Positions 6,470-16,365 of a stretch of 64,000 bases of DNA are shown here, one piece after another. Positions within the stretch are counted from its first letter, which is position 1, and each line of letters begins with the position of its first letter. Under the pieces are notes generated by a model that saw only the letters and a list, made by a program, of their open reading frames with translations, had not been told where the DNA came from and made no database searches. Source of the DNA: Polaribacter marinaquae (GTDB lineage Bacteria > Bacteroidota > Bacteroidia > Flavobacteriales > Flavobacteriaceae); contig NZ_CP150496.1 in the NCBI RefSeq assembly GCF_038019025.1, positions 2,868,001 to 2,932,000 on the forward strand, in the 5' to 3' direction. The position numbers and the translations under genes were made by a program.

Positions 6470-8017
6470 ATGATTAATTATATAATTCAAGTAATCTTAT
6501 TTCAAATATTGTTTTTAACTATTTATGATTTCTTTTTAAGTAAAGAAACCTTTTTCACTAAAAACAGATGGTATTTGTTAAGCACACCAATACTGTCCTT
6601 TTTATTACCATTAATAAAAATACCAACATTTCAAAAAGCGGTTCCGCAAGAATATATTGTGTACTTACCAGAAGTCGTTATTTCTCCAGAAACTGTTATT
6701 CAAAAATCAACGTGGTATCAATCTTTAAATTATATCGATATCATATTTGCCATTGGTGTTATTGTTTTTACAGTGGTTTTTTTATCAAAATTAATACAGA
6801 TATTCAAGCTTATAAATTCTTATAAACTTGTAAGAAAAGTAGGGTATACTTTGGTTTTAATTCCGAATCAATCAAAAGCATTTTCGTTTTTTAATTATAT
6901 TTTTTTAGGAGAAGAAATTCCAGAAGATCAAAAAGAACAAATAATTGCGCATGAGTTAGTACATAGCACTCAAAAGCACTCTTTAGATTTATTATTGTTT
7001 GAGTTTTTAAAAATTATAATGTGGTTTAATCCGATGATTTTTATTTACCAAAAAAGAATTACGCTAGTGCACGAATATATTTCTGATGAAGTTGCCACCA
7101 AAAATGAACCCAAAGAAAATTACATAAATAAATTGCTATCAAGTTTTTTTCAGGTTGAAGATATTGCATTTATCAACCAATTTTACAAACAAACATTAAT
7201 TAAAAAAAGAATTATTATGATGAAGAAAAAACAATCTAAAAAAATGAATCAGTTAAAGTATTTGGTATTGATTCCGGTATTAATGAGTATGCTTTTTTAT
7301 ACTTCTTGTTCTGAAAATGAACTAAAAGAAATTTCAATTTCTAAAAAAGAAGTACAAACAATGTATCGAAATCAAGAAGGGGTTCTTGTAAGTAAAAAAG
7401 GAAAGGAAGAAACATATTTAGATAATTTTATAGGAAGAGAAGCACCAATAGGAGCAAAGAAAATTTCAATAAATGATTTATCTAACAATGAAAGAGAAGA
7501 ATATGAAATAATGAAAAATATAATTGACGAAAGAGGAAAAGATAGACCTGAGTTTGCTGAAATATTTAGTTTTCATCTTTATAAAATGCCAAACGGAAGA
7601 AATGCTAGTGCAATGTTAATGAAATTGGATAGGACAACAAAAAAGACTGAAAAGCGAAGTTCTAAAGATAGTTCTGTAAATATTTTAAAAATAGAAAAGG
7701 CTCCAACTTTTCCTGGGTGTGAGGAAGGAGATAAAAATTGTCTTCATAAAAGTATTAAACAACATTTTAGTAAAAATTTTGATACAAACTTACCAGATAA
7801 TTTGGGCTTATCATCAGGTAAAAAAAGAGTTTTTGTTGGTTTTAAAATTGATAAAGAAGGGAATATCGTAAATGTTAAGGCAAGAGCTCCGCATCCAAAA
7901 ATTAAAGATGAAGTTATCCGTGTAATGAAAACTTTACCTAAAATGATTCCGGGTGAAAATAAAGACGGAAAAGTTGTGGTTAGTTACAATGTACCATTTA
8001 CTATTTTGGTAAACTAA
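6470..8017 (+). CDS. BlaR1/MecR1-like M56 metallopeptidase with C-terminal TonB domain
   Basis: This 515-residue inner-membrane sensor protease starts with hydrophobic helices (about 1-23, 34-50, 88-108). A zinc-metalloprotease motif H-E-L-V-H follows at 161-165, with a downstream H-E-Y-I-S-D-E-V-A segment supplying the third ligand. A further membrane segment lies at about 262-280, ending in Y-T-S-C. The C-terminal 120 residues form a TonB-C-like domain beginning P-T-F-P-G-C-E with a second Cys ten residues on. In place of the penicillin-binding sensor of true BlaR1 there is this TonB-like domain, so the signal is probably not a beta-lactam. The likely substrate is the adjacent BlaI-type repressor. 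Confidence 0.88.
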   Translation: MINYIIQVILFQILFLTIYDFFLSKETFFTKNRWYLLSTPILSFLLPLIKIPTFQKAVPQEYIVYLPEVVISPETVIQKSTWYQSLNYIDIIFAIGVIVFTVVFLSKLIQIFKLINSYKLVRKVGYTLVLIPNQSKAFSFFNYIFLGEEIPEDQKEQIIAHELVHSTQKHSLDLLLFEFLKIIMWFNPMIFIYQKRITLVHEYISDEVATKNEPKENYINKLLSSFFQVEDIAFINQFYKQTLIKKRIIMMKKKQSKKMNQLKYLVLIPVLMSMLFYTSCSENELKEISISKKEVQTMYRNQEGVLVSKKGKEETYLDNFIGREAPIGAKKISINDLSNNEREEYEIMKNIIDERGKDRPEFAEIFSFHLYKMPNGRNASAMLMKLDRTTKKTEKRSSKDSSVNILKIEKAPTFPGCEEGDKNCLHKSIKQHFSKNFDTNLPDNLGLSSGKKRVFVGFKIDKEGNIVNVKARAPHPKIKDEVIRVMKTLPKMIPGENKDGKVVVSYNVPFTILVN

Positions 8018-8027
8018 TTTAAAATAA

Positions 8028-9284
8028 ATGAAAAAGAGAATTTTAATTGTATTACTATTTGTGGTAGTAAAAGTCGGGGCGCAAACCTCGGCTTTTTCTG
8101 CGATAGATAGTTTATCAGATAATGGTAGATATCATTTAGCATTAAAAAAACTAAAAGCGATAAAAGATCAATCGTTTTTGTCAAACTATAAAACTGCTGT
8201 TATTTACGAATCTATCGATAACTATAAAGAAACAGCGAATTACTTAGAAAAAGCTTTAGATTTTAAAGAAGACAAAAAAGCGAGTTTAAAATTGGCAAAA
8301 GCATATCAAAAGTTAAGTAAATCGAATCAATCAATTGCTATTTATGAGAAATTATTGGCAAAAGATTCTTTAAACTTAATTTTAGAATATCAATTGGGTA
8401 AATTGTATTTACAGTATAGAAAAAGCAAAAAAGCCATTTCTTTATTTAAAGATTTAATAGAAAAAGATAGTACAAATGCTCATTATTCTTATCAATTAGG
8501 TTTAGCATATGCGTACACTAAAGATAGAGATCGTATGATAAATAGCTTTATCAAAACTTATAAAAAGGATAGTTTACATGTAAAGTCAATTTCAAAATTG
8601 GCTCTTAGTTTTTTTAAGTTAAGAGAAAAGGATTCTACTTATTTGTTTATTAATAAAGGTTTAGCAGTTGCACCAAACCATATCAATATAAATAAGGTGA
8701 AGGTAAATCAATTTTACAGAGAGAAAAAGTATAAAGAGATTGTACCCATTTTGTTAAAGCTAGATAGTATAAAACCTATGGATTTGTTTACAAACACAAT
8801 GTTAGGTAAAGTGTATTACAATTTAGAAGGTTTTGACAATGCAAAAGTAAGATTTGAAAATGCAGCAGAAATAGATGCAACTAATTTTAAGACTTTTACC
8901 TATTTAGGCCATATAGGTATTAAAAAAGAAAATTTTTCTAAAGCAATGTTTAATTACTTAAGAGCAGCAACTATTGGTAAAGAAAAACGAGACGAAGAAT
9001 ATTATGGTTTGGCATCTGCATATTATAAAATGAAACGACCTAAAATGGCTTTGCGTTTTTATGAAAAAGCATTTGAAGAAAACCGTAAAAATCACAATGC
9101 AAAATTTCAGGTAGCTAAAATAACAGACGATCTTTATAAGGATAAAAAAATGGCTTACAAACAATATAAAAGCTATAATGAACTTTTTAAAAATTTAGAT
9201 AAAGTAGAAAGCGAATATGTACAAAAAAGAATATCTGAAATTAAAAAAGACTACTTTATGAGAGGAGAGAAGTTAGAAGAGTAA
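8028..9284 (+). CDS. Secreted tetratricopeptide-repeat protein
   Basis: The 418-residue protein has a signal peptide (K-K-R-I-L then a hydrophobic run ending V-G-A-Q at about residue 19). It then consists of about ten degenerate TPR units, seen as repeated A-x-x-Y-x-K-x-x-x-x-x-x-x-A-I-x-x-Y/F-x-K-x-x-x-x-D patterns from about 45 to 400. No catalytic motif is present; TPRs usually mediate protein contacts. It begins 10 nt after the M56 peptidase stop, so it belongs to that operon and may be a periplasmic partner. The function is not known. Confidence 0.85.
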   Translation: MKKRILIVLLFVVVKVGAQTSAFSAIDSLSDNGRYHLALKKLKAIKDQSFLSNYKTAVIYESIDNYKETANYLEKALDFKEDKKASLKLAKAYQKLSKSNQSIAIYEKLLAKDSLNLILEYQLGKLYLQYRKSKKAISLFKDLIEKDSTNAHYSYQLGLAYAYTKDRDRMINSFIKTYKKDSLHVKSISKLALSFFKLREKDSTYLFINKGLAVAPNHININKVKVNQFYREKKYKEIVPILLKLDSIKPMDLFTNTMLGKVYYNLEGFDNAKVRFENAAEIDATNFKTFTYLGHIGIKKENFSKAMFNYLRAATIGKEKRDEEYYGLASAYYKMKRPKMALRFYEKAFEENRKNHNAKFQVAKITDDLYKDKKMAYKQYKSYNELFKNLDKVESEYVQKRISEIKKDYFMRGEKLEE

Positions 9285-9345
9285 TTCATTAAATTTTAGT
9301 AGTTTTACAATGCAAATAAAACATTGTTTCAATTACTCCTAAAAA

Positions 9346-10371
9346 ATGAGATTACTACTAACATTATTATTACTAATATTTTCTTTTTCTATACAAGCAC
9401 AAGATAATAAAGACTTGGCAAGAGTTTATTTTAATAAAGCGCTTAAAAGTTTTGAGACGTTAGATTTAGAAAAAACAACCAAATATTTACAAAAAAATAG
9501 AGAATTAAATAACGGAATTACTCAAGAGAAAATAGCCATTTTTGGCTCTAAATTTTTTTATGATTTAGGAGATTACATAAAAGCAGAAGAATATTTTAAA
9601 GCTTTTTTTAAGTTGAATAAAAACAAATCTTCACAAAGCTATAAAGATATGCTTGTGGCATATACTAATAACTTAGATGCTAAAGATTCTCCTAATAAAT
9701 CGGTAAATAAATTAAAAGTTTTAAAACAAAAAAAGGAAAAGCAAGATGCTTTAGATAATGCAAAAAATCTAGCATTAAAAAAACAAGAAATTGCACGGTT
9801 AAAAAAGGCTATCTTATCTTTAGAAAAATCCCTTTCTTATGTATCTAATAAAAATTCTGATCAATATAAAAAGATGAAGTCCTCTTTAGATAAAATGAAA
9901 GAAAACTTAAACTCTTTAGGCGGAACATTAAATACTTCTGATACAAATGTTTCAAAAAACAAAACTGTTGATACAAGTAATATTTTTACAGAATTAACTA
10001 AAAAATCATCAAAACCAGTATCTTTTACTATTATAGAAACACCGCCAATTTTTCCTGGTTGTGAAAAAGGTTCTTCAAAAGAAATTAAAAATTGCTTTAG
10101 TTTAGGTGTTAAAAGACATTTTGTGAAAAATTTTGACGCAAATCTTCCAAGTAAATTAGGATTAACTGTTGGTTTAAAAAAGATTATTATACTTTTTAAA
10201 GTAGATGAAAAAGGTAATGTAATTAATATTGATGCAAGAGCGCCGCATCCTAAAATTAAGGAAGAAGCTATAAGAATTGCGACTTCTTTACCTAAAATGA
10301 CACCAGCAACTCAAAGAGGTAAAACCGTTAAGGTTGCTTATAGTTTTCCGTTTTCTATAATGGTAGAATAA
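9346..10371 (+). CDS. Periplasmic protein with coiled coil and C-terminal TonB-like domain
   Basis: The 341-residue protein has a signal peptide ending S-I-Q-A-Q at about residue 19, TPR-like helices to about 115, and a lysine-rich coiled coil (about 120-190). The last 110 residues are a TonB-C-like domain. That domain is a close paralogue of the C-terminus of the upstream M56 peptidase: both have F-P-G-C-E, a second Cys, F-D-x-N-L-P, R-A-P-H-P-K-I-K and L-P-K-M. The shared domain and operon position suggest the proteins bind the same partner or signal. It lacks the peptidase part. Confidence 0.82.
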   Translation: MRLLLTLLLLIFSFSIQAQDNKDLARVYFNKALKSFETLDLEKTTKYLQKNRELNNGITQEKIAIFGSKFFYDLGDYIKAEEYFKAFFKLNKNKSSQSYKDMLVAYTNNLDAKDSPNKSVNKLKVLKQKKEKQDALDNAKNLALKKQEIARLKKAILSLEKSLSYVSNKNSDQYKKMKSSLDKMKENLNSLGGTLNTSDTNVSKNKTVDTSNIFTELTKKSSKPVSFTIIETPPIFPGCEKGSSKEIKNCFSLGVKRHFVKNFDANLPSKLGLTVGLKKIIILFKVDEKGNVINIDARAPHPKIKEEAIRIATSLPKMTPATQRGKTVKVAYSFPFSIMVE

Positions 10372-10408
10372 AAATTATTATTTATTTAAATTACGTTAAC
10401 TTTATATA

Positions 10409-10885
10409 ATGGTATTTCGAACAGTTTTTCTGATGCTTTTTATTGCAGTATTTGCTTCTTGTACTAATTTTTCTTTTGGTACAAAAAAGCAAACACAGGC
10501 ATTAGATACAATTGTTAATTTTTCTTCGGTAGATACTTCGCCTTCTTTTAAAGTTTGTGATTCTCTAATAGCTAAAGAAGAAAAATCGAATTGTTTTAGA
10601 AATACAATTCATAATAAAATAGGAGAGGAGTTACTAAAACATGAGTTTGCTGTAGATAAGGCTGTTTCAGAAATAGTTTTTGTGGACTTAGTAATAGATT
10701 CTAAAGGAACTATTTTATTAAAAGACATAGAATCATCCGAAGCAATTAAAAACAGTTTACCACAGTTAGATAGTATTATACTACTTTCTGTAAATAAAAT
10801 ACCTAAAATATATCCTGCTATTAAAAGAGGAATTCCTGTAACAACAAAATATAGGCTGCCCATTTTAATAGAATTAAAAGAATAA
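10409..10885 (+). CDS. Small lipoprotein with a degenerate TonB-C-like domain
   Basis: This 158-residue protein has a lipoprotein signal peptide with lipobox V-F-A-S-C (Cys 17). The remainder weakly mirrors the TonB-C domain of the two upstream genes: a P-S-F-K-V-C start replaces P-x-F-P-G-C, a second Cys lies in S-N-C-F-R, and it ends in a P-K-I-Y-P-A-I-K-R-G segment followed by a beta strand. The R-A-P-H-P motif is lost, so this looks like a diverged third copy. It closes the operon, 37 nt after the previous gene and just before a terminator. Confidence 0.75.
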   Translation: MVFRTVFLMLFIAVFASCTNFSFGTKKQTQALDTIVNFSSVDTSPSFKVCDSLIAKEEKSNCFRNTIHNKIGEELLKHEFAVDKAVSEIVFVDLVIDSKGTILLKDIESSEAIKNSLPQLDSIILLSVNKIPKIYPAIKRGIPVTTKYRLPILIELKE

Positions 10886-10928
10886 AAAAGCCATTTTAGA
10901 AAATATAGATTCTCTAAAATGGCTTTTT
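10885..10928. terminator. Bidirectional intrinsic terminator
   Basis: A 16-bp inverted repeat (AAAAAGCCATTTTAGA at 10885-10900 with its complement at 10913-10928) is flanked by A and T runs. It serves the plus-strand BlaI operon and the convergent obgE. Confidence 0.88.
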
Positions 10929-10952
10929 AAATTTGTTTTAAAACTGATTTTT

Positions 10953-11942
10953 TTAATTCAGCATTTTCCAAAGTTTGTCTTTTAATTCTTGTAAACCTTT
11001 TTGAGTAACCGAAGAAATAAAGATAGCTTCTACACCTTTTGGTAATTCGGCTTTAATTTCTGCTTGTAACTCTTCATCTAACATATCTGTTTTAGAAATA
11101 GCTAACAATCTATCCTTATCTAACAACTCTGGATTGTGTTTTTTAAGCTCGTTTAAAAGAATTTCATATTCTTTATTAATGTCATCACTATCTGCAGGAA
11201 CTAAGAATAATAACGCAGAGTTTCTTTCGATATGACGTAAAAAACGATGACCTAAACCTTTACCTTCTGCAGCACCTTCTATAATACCAGGAATATCTGC
11301 AATTACAAAAGATTGATGATTTCTATATTCTACAATACCTAAATTTGGTTTTAGTGTTGTAAAAGCATAGTCTGCAATTTTTGGTTTTGCAGCAGTTAAA
11401 ACAGATAGTAAAGTAGATTTACCTGCATTAGGAAAACCAACCAAACCAACATCTGCTAATAATTTTAATTCGATTCTAAACCAACCGTCTTGACCATCGA
11501 TACCAGGTTGAGCGTATCTTGGTGTTTGGTTTGTAGAAGATTTAAAATTCCAGTTTCCAAGTCCGCCTTTACCACCAGGTAATAAGATTACTTCTTTTTG
11601 ATCTTCTGTGATTTCATGCAAAATTTCATCCGTATCTGCATCTCTAATAATTGTACCCAAAGGTACATCGATATAGATATCTTCTGCATCCTTACCAGTA
11701 CTTCTACTTGCACTTCCTGCTCCACCACCTTCTGCTCTAAAATGACGTTTAAACTTTAAGTGAAATAATGTCCACATGTTTTTATCTCCACGCAAAATTA
11801 TGTGTCCTCCACGGCCACCATCACCACCATCAGGTCCTCCTTTGGTAATGAATTTTTCTCTGTGTAAATGCACAGAACCTTGACCTCCTTTACCAGAAGA
11901 TGCGTAAATCTTTATATAATCGACAAAATTTCCTTCAGTCAT
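10953..11942 (-). CDS. obgE: Obg family GTPase (ObgE/CgtA)
   Basis: Obg is a ribosome-associated GTPase involved in 50S maturation and stress responses. The glycine-rich Obg fold covers about residues 1-158 ([13 protein letters not shown]). A TRAFAC GTPase domain follows, with G1 G-F-P-N-A-G-K-S-T, switch T-T-L, G3 D-I-P-G and a G4-like S-K-T-D. At 329 residues it ends shortly after the G domain and lacks the variable C-terminal OCT extension, as is usual in Bacteroidota. It lies 52 nt downstream of the hpt-adk fusion on the same strand, so co-transcription is likely. Confidence 0.96.
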   Translation of the reverse strand: MTEGNFVDYIKIYASSGKGGQGSVHLHREKFITKGGPDGGDGGRGGHIILRGDKNMWTLFHLKFKRHFRAEGGGAGSASRSTGKDAEDIYIDVPLGTIIRDADTDEILHEITEDQKEVILLPGGKGGLGNWNFKSSTNQTPRYAQPGIDGQDGWFRIELKLLADVGLVGFPNAGKSTLLSVLTAAKPKIADYAFTTLKPNLGIVEYRNHQSFVIADIPGIIEGAAEGKGLGHRFLRHIERNSALLFLVPADSDDINKEYEILLNELKKHNPELLDKDRLLAISKTDMLDEELQAEIKAELPKGVEAIFISSVTQKGLQELKDKLWKMLN

Positions 11943-11994
11943 GTTTTCTAATTAAATATAAAATTAAATGCTTAATTACATTTAATTTAAAAAT

Positions 11995-13113
11995 TTATAA
12001 AGTATCAAATACTTTAGAAATTCTTTGTGTTATTTCTTCTATAGAACCAACACCATTAATTCCGTAATATTTATTTTGAGCTTCAAAATAATCTTTAAGA
12101 ATTGCAGTTTTTGTGTTGTATTCATTAAAGCGGTTTCTAATTTTACCTTCGTCGGTATCGTCTGTTCTTCCGCTTGTTTTACCTCTTTCTAATAAACGAG
12201 TAACTAATACGTCTTCTGGCACTTCTAAAGCAACCATACCATTTATTTGTTCTCCTTTTTCCGCTAAAAATGCATCTAAAGCTTCTGCTTGAGATTCTGT
12301 TCTTGGAAAACCATCAAAAATAAAACCTTTAGCATCTGTATTTTTTTCTACTTCTGCTTTTAGCATGTTAATAGTAACCTCATCTGGTACTAAATTTCCA
12401 TCATCCATATATTTTTTAGCCAACATACCAAGTTCTGTTTGGTTTTTGATGTTAAAACGGAATACGTCTCCAGTAGAAATGTGTACTAAATTATACATTT
12501 CCTTTAAATACTCTGCTTGTGTTCCTTTTCCAGCTCCTGGAGGGCCAAATAATACGATGTTTTTCATTTGTGGTGTTGTTGATAATTGATATATTTCTGG
12601 GTAATTTCTTCCTAAACCATTATAATCTAAACCATAACCAACAATAAATTTATCTTCGATACTTTGACCGATATAATCTATGGGTAGTTCTTTTCTAAAA
12701 ACATCTGGTTTAAAAAATAATGTAGCTACTTTTAGTTGCTTTACATTTTTATCTTTAAAGATATTATAAATTTCTTGAAGCGTTGTACCTGTATCTATAA
12801 TGTCTTCTAAGATGATAACGGTTCTGCCAGTTAAATCTTCGTTAATACCAACTAACTGTTTAACATTATCTGTACTACTTGTGCCATTGTAAGAAGCTAG
12901 CTTAACAAAAGATACTTCACAATCGCCTTGATATTCTCTAATAAAATCTGCTGCAAATAAAAAGCATCCGTTTAAAATTCCTACAAAAATAGGAACTTCA
13001 TCTTTTGGTAAATCTGCTTTTACAGCTGTTGCTAAATACTTTACAATTGCCGAAATTTTATCCTTGTTAATATAAGGTTTAAAATAAAGGTCTTGAAGTT
13101 TTATAATACTCAT
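11995..13113 (-). CDS. Fused hypoxanthine phosphoribosyltransferase - adenylate kinase
   Basis: A single 372-residue frame joins two purine-salvage enzymes. Residues 1 to about 178 are an HPRT-type phosphoribosyltransferase with the PRPP-binding motif I-L-E-D-I-I-D-T-G-T-T-L (101-112). From about 183 there is a complete adenylate kinase with P-loop G-P-P-G-A-G-K-G-T (190-198), F-D-G-F-P-R-T and the R-x-D-D-x-x-x-x-I-x-x-R lid/core arginines. It would turn hypoxanthine or guanine plus PRPP into IMP or GMP, and interconvert AMP, ADP and ATP. I chose the start at 13113 because the upstream 21 codons are not HPRT-like. An internal ATG at 12567 begins a perfect stand-alone adenylate kinase and could be used as well. 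Confidence 0.92.
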   Translation of the reverse strand: MSIIKLQDLYFKPYINKDKISAIVKYLATAVKADLPKDEVPIFVGILNGCFLFAADFIREYQGDCEVSFVKLASYNGTSSTDNVKQLVGINEDLTGRTVIILEDIIDTGTTLQEIYNIFKDKNVKQLKVATLFFKPDVFRKELPIDYIGQSIEDKFIVGYGLDYNGLGRNYPEIYQLSTTPQMKNIVLFGPPGAGKGTQAEYLKEMYNLVHISTGDVFRFNIKNQTELGMLAKKYMDDGNLVPDEVTINMLKAEVEKNTDAKGFIFDGFPRTESQAEALDAFLAEKGEQINGMVALEVPEDVLVTRLLERGKTSGRTDDTDEGKIRNRFNEYNTKTAILKDYFEAQNKYYGINGVGSIEEITQRISKVFDTL

Positions 13114-13147
13114 AAGTTTGCAAATATAACTGCTATTAATGAAATGA

Positions 13148-13189
13148 AAAAACCGTTTTCTTATGTTTAAGCACAAGAAAACGGTTTTT
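13148..13189 (-). terminator. Intrinsic terminator downstream of secDF
   Basis: A 15-bp inverted repeat (AAAAACCGTTTTCTT at 13148-13162 with its complement at 13175-13189) lies between the secDF stop and the start of the hpt-adk gene, both on the minus strand. Confidence 0.85.
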
Positions 13190-13206
13190 GTTAAGTTAAG
13201 TTAGAA

Positions 13207-16206
13207 CTATTTGTTCTTTTCTTCTTTTTTTGAGGTATCAAACATTATTGGTGTTGCCACAAATAAAGATGAATATGTACCAACAGCTACACCTACAATT
13301 AAGGCAAACATAAATCCTTTAATAGAATCTCCACCAAATAAGAAGATTGCTAACATTACTAATAATGTTGTTAAAGAAGTGTTGATTGTTCTTCCTAAAG
13401 TAGAACTTAATGCTTTGTCTACAACTTCGCTGTATTTCCAGTTAGAATGGATACCTGCGAATTCTCTAATTCTATCGAATATTACCACGGTATCATTTAG
13501 CGAATAACCAACAACGGTTAATATTGCCGCAATAAAAGATTGACCAATTTCCATGTCAAAAGGCATAAAGCTATAAGTAATAGAGAATACACCTAATACG
13601 ATTAATACATCATGGAAAACTGCAATTACAGCACCAATAGAGAAAGATACTTTTCTAAAACGTAATAAAATGTATAAGAATACTACTAATAAAGAACCGA
13701 ATACTGCATATAATGCTGATGTTTTAATATCATCTGCAATTGTTGGTTCTACTTTAATATAACTCATTACACCAGCACTTTCTTTTTCGAAACCTGGTTT
13801 AAAGTTTTCGTAAGAAGTTTCACCTAAATAAGATTGTAAACCTGTAAATAAAGTACTTTGTACTTCTTCGTCTACTTCTTGTCCTTCGTCTTCTATTTTA
13901 TAAACTGTTGTAATTTTTAATTGATTTGGCGTACCATAAGTTTTTACTTCTGGTGCAGTACCAAATGCTCCTTTTAAAGTTTCTGCAACTTCTGTAGCAT
14001 TCATGTCTTGATCAAAACGAACAACATAAGATCTACCACCTTTAAAATCTACACCTTGCTTTAATCCGATAGAAAAAATAGAGATTAAACCTCCAATAAT
14101 AATTGCACCAGAAATTACATAAGCAATTTTACGTTTCTTTAAGAATTCTACATTAATATTTTGGAACCATCCTTTAGAGAAAGAAGTGTTAAATGTTAAT
14201 TTAGAATTTTTATTTACAGCACCGTCAATTAATAAACGTGTAATAAATACTGCAGTAAATAAAGATGTTGCAATACCAATCATTAATGTTAAAGCAAAAC
14301 CTTTAATTGGTCCTGTACCAAAAACATATAAAATAATACCTGTTAATAATGTAGTAATGTTTGCATCAATAATTGCAGATAATGCTCCTTTTACAGAGAA
14401 TCCTTCTTCTACAGATTGCTTTAAACCTTTCTTTTTAGATAAACTTTCTTTAATTCTTTCGAATATAATTACGTTGGCATCTACAGACATACCTATTGTT
14501 AAGATAATACCAGCAATACCAGGTAAAGTTAATACAGCATTAAATGATGCTAAAATACCGAAGATAAATAAAATGTTTACTGCTAATGCAATATCTGCAT
14601 ATAAACCAGCTTTACCATAGTATAAAACCATCCAGATTAAAACTAATAAAATAGCTAAACCAAATGAGTTGATAGAAGCGTTGATAGATTCTTGACCTAA
14701 AGAAGGCCCAACAACTTCTGCTTGAATAATTCTTGCAGCAGCTGGTAATTTACCTGCCTTTAATACTGTAGCAATATCTTCTGCTTCTGCAACAGTCATG
14801 CTTCCACCAGAAATAGAAGTGCTACCACCTGTAATTGCATTATTTACTGTTGGTGCTGTGTAAACGTTATCATCTAATACTACAGCAATAAATTTGTTTG
14901 GTTGTGCAGCTAAATCTGTTGTTAATTTTGCCCAAGCTTTTGTTGCACCACTATTCATTGTCATGCTTACTTCTGGCTTGTTTAATTGACTGTATACTTG
15001 AGACGCATCTAAAATTACATCACCTTCTAAAGGAGCAACATCATTTCTGTTAGATTTTATAGCGTATAAAGCAACAATTTCATCAGCTTCAAACTCATCA
15101 TCTGAAGTTGCATTTCTTTCTGTAGAAAAAGATTTATAATCCCATAAGAATTTTACATAACGTAACTCGTTTGGTAATAAATCTCTAATTTCTTTTCTCT
15201 TTAATAAATCATTTACTTTTGCAGTATCAATTACTTTAGAATAACCAATTGTAGAGCTTATTTGTGCTTGCATTGGGCTTAAGTAAGAGAAAAGCATTTT
15301 TTGATTTACTTGTGTAGAATCGATAGATTCTCCTAATAAATCATCAATATCATCTTTTTTAGTAGTGTCCTTTACTTTTTCAGTTACAGATGTATCTTTT
15401 AATAACTCGATAGACTTAGAGTTTGCTATAGATAAATATTGTAAAACCTCTGCATTTGTGTAAACTTCCCAAAACTGTAATTCTGCTTTACTTGTAATTA
15501 AAGAAGTTACACGTTCGATGTCTTTAGCACCAGGTAATTCAATTTGAATTCTACCAGAATTACCAATTCTTTGAATGTTTGGAGAAGAAACTCCAAATTT
15601 ATCAATTCTACTTCTTAATACTTCAAAAGCAGTACCAATAGAACTGTTTATTTCTTTTTGTAAAGTTTCTCTAACAGAAATATTGTTTTCGTTAAAAGAG
15701 ATTTTATCACTTAATGCTTTCGTACCAAAAATTGATGGATCGCTTAATTTAGTATCTCCAGCAAGTAATTCGAATTCTTCGAAAAATAAATCTAAATAGT
15801 TAGAATTACTACTTTTTTGCTTCTCGTCTGCAATTTCTAAAGCCTTGTTAAAAGCTTCGTTTTTAGAATCGTTAGATAAATTCTTTAAAACTTCTTTTAC
15901 AGAAACTTGTAAGATTGCATTAATACCACCTTTTAAATCAAGACCAAGATTCATTTCTTTGTCTCTTACATCGTTATAAGTGTATTCTGCAATACCTAAA
16001 TCTACAATGTTTTTATTAGCAACACTGTCTAAATATTTTTTTTCTGTTGTTGCTTTTAATCTAGCATCATTATCCGTTACTTTTTCTTCTGCATATACTT
16101 TTGCATCATCTTCTACCTTATTGGCTAAAAATGTAAATGATAGTTGATATAAACTCACTATTCCGAAAAGGATAGCGAATACTTTAATAAGTCCTTTGTT
16201 TTGCAT
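13207..16206 (-). CDS. secDF: Fused protein translocase subunit SecDF
   Basis: SecDF uses the proton gradient to assist late steps of Sec-dependent export. The 999-residue polypeptide is a SecD-SecF fusion, as usual in Bacteroidota. The first membrane helix is at about 8-28, and the SecD signature L-G-L-D-L-K-G-G is at 87-94. A large periplasmic region follows, then five helices (about 525-660). The SecF half begins near 690 with G-V-D-F-K-G-G and ends with its own helix set (about 830-985). The periplasmic loop is longer than in E. coli and carries an acidic/Lys-rich insert around 270-300. A small hypothetical gene lies upstream on the same strand. Confidence 0.96.
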   Translation of the reverse strand: MQNKGLIKVFAILFGIVSLYQLSFTFLANKVEDDAKVYAEEKVTDNDARLKATTEKKYLDSVANKNIVDLGIAEYTYNDVRDKEMNLGLDLKGGINAILQVSVKEVLKNLSNDSKNEAFNKALEIADEKQKSSNSNYLDLFFEEFELLAGDTKLSDPSIFGTKALSDKISFNENNISVRETLQKEINSSIGTAFEVLRSRIDKFGVSSPNIQRIGNSGRIQIELPGAKDIERVTSLITSKAELQFWEVYTNAEVLQYLSIANSKSIELLKDTSVTEKVKDTTKKDDIDDLLGESIDSTQVNQKMLFSYLSPMQAQISSTIGYSKVIDTAKVNDLLKRKEIRDLLPNELRYVKFLWDYKSFSTERNATSDDEFEADEIVALYAIKSNRNDVAPLEGDVILDASQVYSQLNKPEVSMTMNSGATKAWAKLTTDLAAQPNKFIAVVLDDNVYTAPTVNNAITGGSTSISGGSMTVAEAEDIATVLKAGKLPAAARIIQAEVVGPSLGQESINASINSFGLAILLVLIWMVLYYGKAGLYADIALAVNILFIFGILASFNAVLTLPGIAGIILTIGMSVDANVIIFERIKESLSKKKGLKQSVEEGFSVKGALSAIIDANITTLLTGIILYVFGTGPIKGFALTLMIGIATSLFTAVFITRLLIDGAVNKNSKLTFNTSFSKGWFQNINVEFLKKRKIAYVISGAIIIGGLISIFSIGLKQGVDFKGGRSYVVRFDQDMNATEVAETLKGAFGTAPEVKTYGTPNQLKITTVYKIEDEGQEVDEEVQSTLFTGLQSYLGETSYENFKPGFEKESAGVMSYIKVEPTIADDIKTSALYAVFGSLLVVFLYILLRFRKVSFSIGAVIAVFHDVLIVLGVFSITYSFMPFDMEIGQSFIAAILTVVGYSLNDTVVIFDRIREFAGIHSNWKYSEVVDKALSSTLGRTINTSLTTLLVMLAIFLFGGDSIKGFMFALIVGVAVGTYSSLFVATPIMFDTSKKEEKNK

Positions 16207-16365
16207 GTTTTTTATTTTATTGTCTGCTTTTTTTTGTTAAAAACGAGCAAATATATAGTTTCTCGAATTATCAGACAATTAATTTTTTTGTATGTTTTTT
16301 AGCTTATGAGTATGGTTCTCATAAAATTGAAGTGTATTCTTAAAAAGTGTTTAAAAATACTTTTG

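Noticed and set aside
6094..8017. A beta-lactam resistance module.
   Set aside because: No beta-lactamase or PBP2a gene is nearby, and the sensor carries a TonB-C domain instead of a penicillin-binding domain.
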